Source: Smittium mucronatum
Lineage: Eukaryota; Kickxellomycota; Harpellomycetes; Harpellales; Legeriomycetaceae
Length of the DNA: 11,667 nucleotides
NCBI GenBank assembly: GCA_001953115.1
Contig: LSSL01004950.1
Span: 1-11,667 of the forward strand
Direction of reading: 5' to 3'
Part shown: one piece after another, positions 1 to 7,056 of the stretch
Numbering within the stretch: position 1 is the stretch's first letter
How the letters are laid out: the number at the start of each line of letters is the position of its first letter
Notes under the pieces: model-generated
What the model saw: only the letters and a program-made list of their open reading frames with translations
Databases searched by the model: none
What the model was told of the DNA's origin: nothing
Made by a program: the position numbers and the translations under genes

Positions 1-57
1 CAAAAAATGAATGCCATTTTTTGTACCATCGGTCTTGAAAAGGTTAATTGTGTCATT
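1..57 (-). CDS. Partial exon-like segment with DGTKNGIHF motif, cut by window edge
   Basis: A TGTCAG acceptor ends at 58, and the following frame is open to the window edge. It reads NDTINLFKTDGTKNGIHFL. Two minus-strand segments at the right end carry a similar block: FNIFRTNRTKIGFTF near 10306-10262 and DPTIFGIYF near 11100-11074. The DNA over the first pair is about three-quarters identical across roughly 47 bases by eye. The product is unknown, and the gene continues outside the window. Confidence 0.35.
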
Positions 58-182
58 CTGACACAAGTGGGCATATAAGGATTAAAAAGGCTGGAGAAAG
101 AGTCCTTGTTTGTATGCTTTTCTGCCACTCTAGACGCACCGTGCCCAAAGATAATTGGCTCAGGGAGGAAGATGAATCACAT

Positions 183-377
183 TTAATTTTTGGTATAATC
201 TATAAGGAAACGCGGATTCCACCCAAAAATTGGTCTGTCTCCAGTTCGAATTTTAGACTGCACAACATATTCATAATCGACTAAAATACCCGATTCGGCA
301 ATATAGGGAGAAGCGCAGTATTTGATTTCTACTTTTGACATTATTAAATAGAAGCCCAATTTTTTCCCACTAGTTAT
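183..377 (-). CDS. Exon-like open segment with SG-DY-Y and RPIFG motif
   Basis: This is a 64-codon open frame that includes an ATG at 341 (52 codons from there to the TAA at 185-183). The residues read MSKVEIKYCASPYIAESG, then ILVDYEYV, and further on DRPIFGWNPRFLIDYTKN. The block SG-ILVDYEYV followed by RPIFG also occurs on the minus strand at 10957-11127 as SG-VFWIDYYRYI followed by RPIFG. The DNA is alignable there: GTATTTT-G-TCGATTAT is shared, and AGACC is followed by a similar 10 bases. This is why I treat it as part of a dispersed family rather than chance. The plus-strand frame 48-284 covers the same bases and is probably its antisense shadow. Confidence 0.38.
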   Translation of the reverse strand: MTSGKKLGFYLIMSKVEIKYCASPYIAESGILVDYEYVVQSKIRTGDRPIFGWNPRFLIDYTKN

Positions 378-455
378 TCAAGTTGGTGAGATATAACCAT
401 GTGTAAAAGATCCCTTTTCCAAACTTTTACAGACCATTTTTACATAACGAAAGTT

Positions 456-656
456 TTATAACAGTATCGTCGGTGAATAAAAAGGATGTGAGCTAATGTG
501 TGAGCATGGAATAGGGTTAGATTAATAGGGCAAAGACAGCAATAAAATAATAAATTGGTACGCTGATAAAGGTCTATTTAGTGGATAAGTGAATGGGTAC
601 CCAGTTTCAAGTGAAAGATCTAGGTAAGAAATGATAGGGATATTAGGTGGTTTGTA
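456..656 (-). CDS. Exon-like open segment Y, proline/tyrosine-rich
   Basis: This minus-strand frame reads as a proline- and tyrosine-rich peptide containing NIPIISYLDLSLETGYPFTY and NRPLSAYQF. One TAA (524-522) interrupts it, and it then continues in the same frame with SNPIPCSHISSHPFYSPT to a second TAA at 458-456. The frame differs from segment X but matches segment 377-183 further downstream. The composition does not look like random AT-rich DNA. Either a short intron removes the TAA or the gene is broken. Function is unknown. Confidence 0.3.
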
Positions 657-928
657 TTAATGATTGGGGAAAAGAGTAAATCACATGTGAGTGGATGGAA
701 TCCCAAAAACGGGGGTTTTTTTAATAATAATAAAAAAAAAGCTTCAACTGATAAATCGATAATAGAAAACAATTTGTCTTGATCTAAGGTTAGTCCATTT
801 TCACATGCAGGAAACAGTGGATCAGGGAAGAGGGCAAAGCTCGAACCCCATTTGTAGCTTCCCAGCTCACTTACATAAAAAGATTGATAACCAATAGAAT
901 ATGCACATTCGCCAGCTTTGGGTTTCGG
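620..928 (-). CDS. Exon-like open segment X of the left-edge gene
   Basis: This is a 102-codon open frame ending at a TAG (622-620), with no in-frame ATG, preceded directly by a good splice acceptor (a T-rich run, then TTTCAG). The first 55 or so residues look genuinely coding: they begin PKPKAGECAYSIGYQSF and include SELGSYKWGSSFALFPDP and a Cys shortly after. The second half, over a TTA repeat near 722-734, is low complexity and may be intron or non-coding. A strong GTAAGT donor consensus also lies inside it near 870, so the exon could be shorter. An upstream start such as the ATG at 1198 (a 32-codon ORF in the same frame, 1198-1100) is possible but unproven. No domain is recognised. Confidence 0.4.
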   Translation of the reverse strand, partial: PKPKAGECAYSIGYQSFYVSELGSYKWGSSFALFPDPLFPACENGLTLDQDKLFSIIDLSVEAFFLLLLKKPPFLGFHPLTCDLLFSPIINTNHLISLSFLT

Positions 929-1347
929 CTGAAATCAAAACGCAGGCATATTTAGTGCAATTGTTTGAAAAAGGAATTATTATGGAAATCTCTTTTGAAA
1001 AATGGCAAATCGAATATAAGCATTTCAAACTAGCATATAAACATTACTGTGAGTGTTTTGGCTGATCTGGGTCAAGAATTTCGTACTGGCATAAAATCAT
1101 TAGTCATCCGGAGGAAACAGTGGACATGGACAAATAAGAGGACTACTGAGGGTCCTAAAAGGAATAATATGGATAGTTTCAGAAATCGAACACCTCATGT
1201 TTATTTGCTATAGATACAAGGCATTATTGGTGACTTATGAAGATGACAACTACTTATTAGTGTTTTGTAAAATAAAGAATTAAGGCAGCTAATAATTTAT
1301 TGGTTGGTTTATAGATAGGCTAAATCTGATAAAACGCTAATGTGACG
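929..1347. other. Intergenic stretch without a supported gene
   Basis: This is the AT-rich spacer between the left-edge minus-strand region and the phosphatase promoter. The only items seen are a short minus-strand ORF (1198-1100, 32 codons, no recognised product) that could be a first exon of the left-edge gene, and one copy of the 13-bp direct repeat AGGAAACAGTGGA at 1112-1124. The other copy is at 809-821 inside segment X. Confidence 0.5.
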
Positions 1348-1390
1348 AGGGAGAGAAGGAGGGAGGGGAGCTGGGAAGATAAAGGAGGAG
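1348..1390 (+). promoter_or_regulatory. Purine-rich tract upstream of the phosphatase gene
   Basis: A nearly uninterrupted G/A run contains GGG runs at 1349-1351, 1361-1363, 1365-1368 and 1373-1375. One loop is nine bases, so it meets only a relaxed G-quadruplex pattern. It lies just upstream of a TATA box and about 115 bases before the ATG, as expected for a promoter polypurine:polypyrimidine element. Confidence 0.4.
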
Positions 1391-1404
1391 TGGGTGAAAA
1401 ACGA

Positions 1405-1412
1405 TATATAAA
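1405..1412 (+). promoter_or_regulatory. TATA box of the phosphatase gene
   Basis: The sequence TATATAAA lies 92 bases before the ATG at 1504. It follows the purine-rich tract and precedes an AT-rich leader, a normal position for a fungal TATA element. Confidence 0.5.
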
Positions 1413-1503
1413 CGCATAGGACAAGAAGTAACGATCTAAAAACATTTCAATTTATAAAATAAGGCGTTTATTATCCTTTTACAATAAACATAACATACTA
1501 ACA

Positions 1504-2394
1504 ATGACGAAAAGCTTGAACACCTTGATGAATGTGGAAGATTATAAGACTCTAGTGGATCGCTACGATGTCTTCCTTTTCGATTGCGATGGGGTCATTT
1601 GGCTAGGTTCAAAAGTGATTCCAGGGGCTAAAGAAACAATAGAGTATTTAAAAAGTCAAGGGAAAAAGCTGATTTTCGTCACTAACAACAGCTCGGTTTC
1701 AAGAGCGAAGTACGCAGAAAAATTCCAAAAGTTTAACATCAAGGTTGAAGAGCAAGACATCTTCAGTTCTGCTTATGCCACTGCTGTCTATTTAAAGGAT
1801 GTAATAAGCTTCGATATGAGCAAGTACGTATATCCTATCGGTGGTAGTGGTATAACAGATGAGTTAAGAGCAATGGGTGTAAAGGTGTTAGAACCACATT
1901 TTCCAACAATTAAGAATGTTGATGATGTTCAGGGTATTGTGCCTGATCCAAGTGTTGGAGCAGTTGTGGTAGGCTTAGATGTTGAGATCAATTATTCTAA
2001 ATTGGCATTTGCACACATAAACATCACGAAGAGTAATGCGTTATTCATTGCGACTAATGATGATTCCACTTTGCCGGTGCAAGGGCTAACCTTCCCTGGA
2101 GCCGGTTCACTCCTGTCTGTTCTTATAAACAGTACTTCTGAGTCACCGGTAGTGATGGGAAAACCCAACCAGATCATGTTTGATTGTATTTCAAAGGCTA
2201 ACAATTTGGATCTTTCAAGGACTCTCATGATTGGAGACCGATTGGATACTGATATAGAGTTTGGCACGAGAGCTGGTGTTGATACCCTACTGGTATTCAC
2301 TGGCGTTACAGACCGCGAGTTGGCTGCCAGCTCCCCCATCAGCTTCACTCATTCCATCCAATCTCTTGGTGATATTTCCAAACTAGCCCAATAG
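1504..2394 (+). CDS. PHO13: HAD-superfamily 4-nitrophenylphosphatase / phosphoglycolate phosphatase (Pho13/PGP family)
   Basis: This is a complete, intronless 296-residue protein, close to the usual 300 residues of the Pho13/PGP family. HAD motif I is FLFDCDGVIWLG, with nucleophile D27 and acid/base D29. Motif II is VTNNSS, with T60. The motif III lysine is K220 in VVMGKPN. Motif IV is MIGDRLDTDIEFG, residues 242-254, holding the Mg2+-binding acidic residues. The segment between motifs II and III is the C2-type cap, and GLTFPGAGSLLSVL is typical of the family. Members dephosphorylate 2-phosphoglycolate and toxic side products such as 4-phosphoerythronate and 2-phospho-L-lactate, as well as the artificial substrate p-nitrophenyl phosphate; they are cytosolic and Mg2+-dependent. 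The start is set by the first ATG, 23 codons before motif I, as in homologues. The symbol follows the yeast orthologue name; exact substrate preference is not shown by sequence. Confidence 0.93.
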   Translation: MTKSLNTLMNVEDYKTLVDRYDVFLFDCDGVIWLGSKVIPGAKETIEYLKSQGKKLIFVTNNSSVSRAKYAEKFQKFNIKVEEQDIFSSAYATAVYLKDVISFDMSKYVYPIGGSGITDELRAMGVKVLEPHFPTIKNVDDVQGIVPDPSVGAVVVGLDVEINYSKLAFAHINITKSNALFIATNDDSTLPVQGLTFPGAGSLLSVLINSTSESPVVMGKPNQIMFDCISKANNLDLSRTLMIGDRLDTDIEFGTRAGVDTLLVFTGVTDRELAASSPISFTHSIQSLGDISKLAQ

Positions 2395-2900
2395 AATTTA
2401 TTACTAATTATATCGGTTATAGCTCTGACATTTTCTTCTCTTGAAATTTTACTAGACTTTTGCATTCTCACATATAATCACAAATTTCAACCAAATATAG
2501 CTTGTCATCTTTCTTTTTTATTAAGTCCTGCTTCCGAATTACGGTTTTATTGGGCAATGTACTTTTTCATATTTTAGGTCATATTTAGGTGTCACTTGGA
2601 ACTTTTTAGGAAATCTCCATTGATTCCATAAATTATTCATTTGAGGAGTCGTTTTATATTTGATGGCAAATAAATCCAACCCAATTAGCGGTCCGAAACC
2701 AAGTGATCGCGAACTAACGCCATTTTGAGTTTCCTGAACGGGTTAAATAGAGGTTTGGAATAGATGACCACCCTCTACAAATGCTCATCACGAACGCTAA
2801 AAAAGAGGCCCACTTTTAATTACAAAAGTCCATCGATTATTTGTGGCGATTGGAATCAATCAAAACCTTCGGAGAAATTAAAAAGGAATTCTAGACTTTG
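2395..2900. other. Intergenic spacer, phosphatase 3' side
   Basis: An AT-rich spacer follows the phosphatase stop. No canonical AATAAA is seen close to the stop, and the poly(A) region is probably one of the AT-rich runs in the first 120 bases. A 75-codon plus-strand frame (2764-2991) crosses into the next region but shows no domain or codon pattern supporting a gene. Confidence 0.5.
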
Positions 2901-2918
2901 CCCAGATTTAATGTGGGG

Positions 2919-2978
2919 TGACGTCGCACAATTGGACAGCACCGCATGGCAGTTCCAAACTGGTGTCCAATTACGTAA
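2919..2978 (+). promoter_or_regulatory. Hairpin flanked by two bZIP-type sites
   Basis: TGACGTCG (2919-2926), a CRE/ATF-like site, is followed by TTGGACAGCACC (2932-2943). A complementary arm GGTGTCCAA lies at 2962-2970, giving a 9-bp stem with a 3-base bulge (AGC) and an 18-base loop. The arm abuts TTACGTAA (2971-2978), a perfect palindrome of the type bound by Yap/Pap1 and PAR-class bZIP factors. It is about 480 bases upstream of the G-gamma start. Regulatory function is inferred only from the motifs. Confidence 0.35.
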
Positions 2979-3105
2979 TTTCATGTATTAAACAAAATTT
3001 CTCCACCAAGCAGTGTTTGTTTGCCCGTAATTCTACAACTACAGATCTTTTAAGTAATTAGTATGGAGTCTAGAAAGAAGGATAAATTTTACCAATTCGC
3101 TCACT

Positions 3106-3130
3106 CCCCCCCCCTCCCCACCTTCCCCTC
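3106..3130 (-). promoter_or_regulatory. Cytosine-rich tract, G-quadruplex-capable on the minus strand
   Basis: The plus strand has C9 (3106-3114), C4 (3116-3119) and C4 (3125-3128). The minus strand therefore has enough G runs for a canonical quadruplex if the G9 run supplies two stacks. It sits in the pyrimidine-rich leader or promoter of the G-gamma gene. Confidence 0.35.
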
Positions 3131-3367
3131 TTAACACAACTATCGAAAATATAGTATTTGAAAGGACATTCTATCTTGATTCCCCTCCTTCTCCCACACT
3201 TTTTTTTTTTTTATAAAAAAAAACACAAGATATCGAAACCGAATTTTCTCCGACTCCCTAAATAAACATATTTACTACGTTGATCCTCTTTCCATCCAAA
3301 ATAATAGTAACAAAAAAATCCATCTCACCTTCACCCATTCAATTTCACGCGTGAAATTCCTGCTCCT

Positions 3368-3393
3368 CCCCCTCCCTCTTCACCCCCAATCCC
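3368..3393 (-). promoter_or_regulatory. Second cytosine-rich tract, G-quadruplex-capable on the minus strand
   Basis: The plus strand shows C5, C3, C5 and C3 (3368-3372, 3374-3376, 3383-3387, 3391-3393) with loops of 1, 6 and 3. This satisfies the standard G3+N1-7 rule on the minus strand. It lies 65-90 bases before the G-gamma ATG, so it is in the core promoter or 5' UTR. CT-rich promoters are common in highly expressed fungal genes. Confidence 0.4.
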
Positions 3394-3457
3394 TTCCTAC
3401 GTATATCCAAACAATAGTCGTTTATCTAAAAATAAAATAAAATTGAATATATACTAA

Positions 3458-3685
3458 ATGTCCGAACGAAAGCAAAAGAGAATATACGAAAAGATCTTGG
3501 AGAACAATGCTATGCTCCAAGCTCAGCTCGATCTCAATATGATCCCCGTTTCTGAAGCCTGCCAAGACCTTATACTATACACCCAGCAAACTCCTGATAG
3601 CATCCTCGATATGGTTAAAGGAAAGCCTGGAAACGATCCCTTCGCCACCAGAGAATCTTCGGGTTGCGCATGTTTAGTGTCTTGA
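3458..3685 (+). CDS. Heterotrimeric G-protein gamma subunit (GGL domain, CaaX box)
   Basis: This is a complete single-exon protein of 75 residues, within the size of animal gamma subunits and shorter than yeast Ste18 (110). An N-terminal helix rich in Lys/Arg/Glu (residues 3-27) would form the coiled coil with the beta-subunit. The signature IPVSEACQDLILY (residues 29-41) and the NDPF turn (59-62) are GGL-domain hallmarks. The C-terminus is a CaaX box, C72-L-V-S75, predicted to be farnesylated because it ends in Ser. C70, two residues before it, is a candidate palmitoylation site as in fungal gammas. It should anchor G-beta-gamma to the plasma membrane for pheromone or nutrient signalling. 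The only reasonable start is the ATG at 3458, right after an AT-rich leader. It converges with the gene at 3992-6520, with 306 bases between stops. Confidence 0.92.
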   Translation: MSERKQKRIYEKILENNAMLQAQLDLNMIPVSEACQDLILYTQQTPDSILDMVKGKPGNDPFATRESSGCACLVS

Positions 3686-3720
3686 GTTTAATTATCATTT
3701 TTAATCTTATTAGTGTATTT

Positions 3721-3726
3721 AATAAA
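3721..3726 (+). terminator. Poly(A) signal of the G-gamma gene
   Basis: A canonical AATAAA lies 36 bases after the stop codon, in an AT-rich region followed by a C-rich downstream stretch. This is a normal place for a eukaryotic cleavage/polyadenylation signal. Confidence 0.5.
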
Positions 3727-3991
3727 CTGTAAAAATTCCCCCCCACCTTACTTATCCCTTATACTCTCACCATACCCTTATTAATTCAATCCTGACTCAT
3801 AAAGCTGTCAATTTAGCCATAATAAAAAAATTGCCACTAAGAATATGAAAGTCAAAAGGGCAAACCCTATCGTTTAAAAAAACTGTTTCGAGAAAATAAA
3901 AAATAGGATAAAATACAAAATCAAGAAATCAATACAAAGGCGCACACGCCAAAACCAACTTTATAAAATATAATTCTATTAAAAAAAATAA

Positions 3992-6520
3992 TTAGCTGTT
4001 CTTAGATCGCTTTTGCTGAAGAAATGCAGACTCTGGAGAGCTAGGACGAGTATTTGTTGTTTTGTTACTTGCCGCATCCCCAGGGACACGAATAGTGCTA
4101 GAAGATGGCGAAATATCCATGGGTACATCCTCACTAGAAATGATTGGGGTTTGAGGAGCTGCAGACTGGCTAGCACCTGCGATTTCATCTGAAGATGTTC
4201 CGGTTCCCATTGTTTGAGTGCTAGATAATGGGATACTAGATGCGCGAGGAACAACATTGTTATGAGCCTCAGTAGCCCTCAATCCAAAATCACCTCGATC
4301 CAACCGTGCCTCAATGCTACTTCGAAGATCATCAAGTCTATCACTAATACTGTCCAACAAATCAATAGATGAAAGACGATTTGCCACTCCGGAGCCAGGC
4401 AGTCCCCACACCACACCAGACCCAACGCCGGCTATAGGAGGACTAGATGAATTCACGCTTATATGTCTTCCAGAATCAACTGATGCTGGATTTTGAAGCT
4501 CAGGAGCATCATTAGAAGAAGCCAAATTTCCAGGATTGGTGCTAATTGGAGGCGAAGGTAAGTGACTCGCATTTTGTGCAACACTGGAATTAGAAGACAT
4601 AGATTGTGAACCCGATGTTGGGACGACAGTGGTTTGGTCACCCTCGGCGGAAACGAGATCACTACCACCTTCAGTCGAGGTCGTCGGGGACGAATCAATT
4701 TCAATTTCTATCTGGGTTTGTGTTTGGGAGGATGTTGAATTAACAAGGGGTTGAGGATTAGTAGCTGGAGGACTAGTCATATCAACTGAAACTGTGGGAT
4801 TAGATCGTCTCGAGCTAAACGTTGTAGTCCATGAGGTGGTGCTGGTTTGAGTGCTCGTTTGGGTACCCGTTTGTCTAGCGTTGGAAGTTCGAACAGGTAT
4901 CGCCTGGGTGACAACGGGAATAAAATTGGTACTGTACGTTATTTGAACTCCTCTAGGTAGGTTAGGAAGATTAGCAGAAGAAGTAGAATCTGGAGTCCCG
5001 GCGTTTCCAGTAGTAGATGCAGCATCTGGTCGATCCATCCTAGAGGAGTAAGATATCCTGACAGGTCGATTGGTACCCACTCCAGTAAAGGTCCCACGTG
5101 GTCTAGATGGGGAGCTTCTGGCAGGAACAGTGGAATCCAAAGGGGTTTGAGGGAAGCCCGAATTTCTGGATGATATCTCAGTATATCTTGATAGCGAATT
5201 AGCCAATAGATTAACTGCAGCGCTAGACACCCTGGATATATTAGGTAAAAGCCTGATGAAGTTGAAAAGTTCAACTGAGACATCATAATCACTTGACTGA
5301 GGTGATGTAGACTGGAATGAAGGTTGTGGGGGTAAGATACCAGCGTCAGGGGTCTCAGACACATTCTCGGCGGAAATGGGTCCCTCAGAAGCCGTTGGTG
5401 GCACCACATTAGCTGAAGCCAAACTAGGTGCTGGGGAACCAATAGAAGAATTTCTGATAAGTTCACCACCCAAAGTTCTCAATGATTGGGATATTACGGA
5501 GAAAGTATCAGCCAGATCCAAAACAGTTCGGCCACTTCTTGAAACAGCCCAAAGGTTAGGATCCACTGGCTGATCCATAGGAACGGGATTACGAGAAGAA
5601 GGCTCGGTGGGTTGAGAGACATCAGACGATGTAGAATTCAATGAATGATACAAATTAGAAGTGGCGGAGTTGGTCTGAGAATCCAAAAAAGAAGAGATTT
5701 CGGAAAAGGAAGAAGAAACTGAATCATAAACACTTGGGTTAAAGAAATCCTCTAATCTAACGGAAGAATCAGTAGAGTTCTCAATACTTTGCGCAGTACT
5801 CTGCCAATTCTCATTTCCGTACAACCGTCTAATCAAAGGATAAATATTATTCCTTAGATCACGGCCGATATTGGTACCCAGAACATCGGGCTGAGAGTCT
5901 GGTATTGAGTTGGTATCACTAGGTACAGCAGAAGTTCGGGGCCTAATAGTGGATCTGGTAGAGGATGTAGTGGTTCTTGGGGGATTGGTGGAAACACCAG
6001 GAATGGTCCTACCGCTTGAAGAGACATATTGTCTTCTTACGAAAGAGGAGGGATCTGAAAGCATGAAAACGGAAATCCCACGATGAGGAAAAGATCTGCT
6101 GACGCCAGGAACAGAATCTGAAGAAGCTAGAGGATCAAGAGAGGGAGAAAAGAAGTTACCACCAGGGAATGGGAAAGTTGCGGTTCTGGGAGCCGTATGA
6201 TCAGAATTGGAAGAAGAATTGGTAGCATCGGGAGAGCTGTGGTTTTCAGAGGGGCTAGAATCTTTAGGTCTTTCGACCATAAGGAGAGTATGATCTTGGA
6301 GAACACCTAAATCGGACAGCTTGCTGTCTTCGGAAACTAAAGCCCGGCCAAGGAAAATGAGTCTCTGACGATCCTCTTCGACGCCAGAAAGCTCAGAAAG
6401 TTTTTTCTTTAGTTCGCCCAAAGTGTTATCATCGACAGCCACGGAAACTTTAAATATATTTTCCTGGCCATCAAGAAGAGCCTTGACTCTGAGAAAAGTG
6501 CCTTGCTCGGAAGAAGACAT
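3992..6520 (-). CDS. BAG6/scythe-like protein: N-terminal ubiquitin-like domain and long Ser/Thr/Pro-rich region
   Basis: This is an intact 842-residue ORF. Residues about 9-82 form a ubiquitin-like domain with the fold's landmarks: FLRVKALLDG, the helix LGELKKKLSELSGV, RQRLIFLGRALVSEDSKL, and an ending HTLLMVERP. That end resembles the LVER of BAG6/scythe rather than the di-Gly of ubiquitin, so it is not processed for conjugation. The rest is low-complexity Ser/Thr/Pro/Asn/Gln with a few amphipathic islands: about 215-245 (YPLIRRLYGNENW), about 315-355 (LDLADTFSVISQSLRTLGGE), reminiscent of the short conserved helix of BAG6, about 411-452, and about 718-750 (LLDSISDRLDDLRSSIEARL), likely helical or coiled coil. 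The C-terminus is basic (QKRSKNS). BAG6 proteins chaperone hydrophobic clients and hand them to the proteasome or the GET pathway. That role is inferred: no clear BAG domain is seen, and another UBL shuttle protein (Dsk2/ubiquilin-like) is an alternative, although no UBA domain is visible. Confidence 0.78.
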   Translation of the reverse strand: MSSSEQGTFLRVKALLDGQENIFKVSVAVDDNTLGELKKKLSELSGVEEDRQRLIFLGRALVSEDSKLSDLGVLQDHTLLMVERPKDSSPSENHSSPDATNSSSNSDHTAPRTATFPFPGGNFFSPSLDPLASSDSVPGVSRSFPHRGISVFMLSDPSSFVRRQYVSSSGRTIPGVSTNPPRTTTSSTRSTIRPRTSAVPSDTNSIPDSQPDVLGTNIGRDLRNNIYPLIRRLYGNENWQSTAQSIENSTDSSVRLEDFFNPSVYDSVSSSFSEISSFLDSQTNSATSNLYHSLNSTSSDVSQPTEPSSRNPVPMDQPVDPNLWAVSRSGRTVLDLADTFSVISQSLRTLGGELIRNSSIGSPAPSLASANVVPPTASEGPISAENVSETPDAGILPPQPSFQSTSPQSSDYDVSVELFNFIRLLPNISRVSSAAVNLLANSLSRYTEISSRNSGFPQTPLDSTVPARSSPSRPRGTFTGVGTNRPVRISYSSRMDRPDAASTTGNAGTPDSTSSANLPNLPRGVQITYSTNFIPVVTQAIPVRTSNARQTGTQTSTQTSTTSWTTTFSSRRSNPTVSVDMTSPPATNPQPLVNSTSSQTQTQIEIEIDSSPTTSTEGGSDLVSAEGDQTTVVPTSGSQSMSSNSSVAQNASHLPSPPISTNPGNLASSNDAPELQNPASVDSGRHISVNSSSPPIAGVGSGVVWGLPGSGVANRLSSIDLLDSISDRLDDLRSSIEARLDRGDFGLRATEAHNNVVPRASSIPLSSTQTMGTGTSSDEIAGASQSAAPQTPIISSEDVPMDISPSSSTIRVPGDAASNKTTNTRPSSPESAFLQQKRSKNS

Positions 6521-6753
6521 TCTATATGTACAGGTATTTAGAATAGGAGCTTTCTGTGGAAACTACTAACGGATCAGGATAAACGGGATAACTCGGGCGA
6601 ATACGTGTGTAGAGAGAATGGGTAAGGGATTTAGCAGTGAGAAAAAAAATAGTATAATGAAGTAATGGAGGGAAATAAGTGTGATGAAAAAAGATATAAT
6701 ACTAAGATGAAGAAAGAAGAATAGCTGCAGTATACAAATTTGGTTGCGAAAAA
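6521..6753 (-). promoter_or_regulatory. Promoter region of the UBL gene
   Basis: These 233 bases lie between the UBL start and the next minus-strand ORF. They are purine-rich on the plus strand (GGAGGGAAATAAG and GATGAAGAAAGAAGAATAG around 6660-6723), so the gene has a pyrimidine-rich leader on its own strand, like the G-gamma gene. No clear TATA box is singled out. Confidence 0.3.
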
Positions 6754-7056
6754 TTAGCTGTCAGAAGGGATGAAATCTAAATTGCTATTAAATACAATAA
6801 AGAGAGGATTTACAGTGAAGCGAAGTCTAAATATACTCTTGGTGTAAAGTGCATCGCTTGAGAAGCCTTTCTTGTTGCTCATCTGACCAAATTCCCAATA
6901 GATTGCCTCCCAATCCGCTTCTAGCCAATTGATGAATTGGTTCCCTAGATAGGCAAAATTGATATATGCTTTTCTGGCTAAAAATCTTGAGCTGCCCTGA
7001 AGTATCCTGTCTTGTTTTTTCTTACTAATACTAAAACCATTTAATCCCGCAGCCAT
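6754..7056 (-). CDS. Hypothetical protein, 100 aa
   Basis: This is an ATG-initiated ORF with a higher GC content than the surrounding spacer and a mixed, protein-like composition. A basic N-terminus (SISKKKQDRILQGSSRFLAR) is followed by AYLGNQFINWLEADWEAIYW, rich in Trp and acidic residues, then a hydrophobic tail (FRLRFTVNPLFIVFNSNL). The basic start could be a mitochondrial presequence, but this is speculative. No family is recognised. It lies 233 bases upstream of the UBL start on the same strand. It could also be one exon of a larger gene: a GTAAAT sequence near its 3' part and a TTTAATAG 23 bases further on resemble splice sites, but the intron would be very short. Confidence 0.38.
   Translation of the reverse strand: MAAGLNGFSISKKKQDRILQGSSRFLARKAYINFAYLGNQFINWLEADWEAIYWEFGQMSNKKGFSSDALYTKSIFRLRFTVNPLFIVFNSNLDFIPSDS

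Larger units (their letters stand above)
1..928 (-). pseudogene. Unrecognised split or decaying gene (left edge, partial)
   Basis: On the minus strand this stretch holds consecutive open segments with protein-like composition in three frames: 928-620, 656-183 (interrupted by only three stops, at 524-522, 458-456 and 380-378, in about 158 codons), 187-55 and 57-1. In such AT-rich DNA roughly one stop per 14 codons is expected, so this openness is unusual. Plausible acceptors are visible, such as TTTCAG ending at 929 and TGTCAG ending at 58. I cannot derive one consistent GT-AG model. It is therefore either a multi-intron gene reading off the left edge, divergent from the phosphatase gene at 1504, or a pseudogene with frameshifts. 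Two of its motifs recur at the right end of the window (10251-11191). The family is not recognised and no function is proposed. Confidence 0.42.

Noticed and set aside
981..1005. Sequence GGAAATCTCTTTTGAAAA resembling the MITE terminal repeat
   Set aside because: Only a short gapped match with no partner arm at the expected distance.
1992..2348. 118-codon minus-strand frame inside the phosphatase gene
   Set aside because: It is antisense to a gene with all HAD motifs intact, so a shadow frame.
2764..2991. 75-codon plus-strand frame between the phosphatase and G-gamma genes
   Set aside because: No domain and low-complexity AT composition at the start; it overlaps the hairpin and bZIP sites, and the length is within chance.
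4314..5573. Several frames of 60-176 codons overlapping the UBL gene on both strands (for example 4939-5469 minus, 5376-5573 plus)
   Set aside because: They lie fully inside the 842-residue ORF in other frames; its Ser/Thr/Pro codon bias leaves the other frames open.
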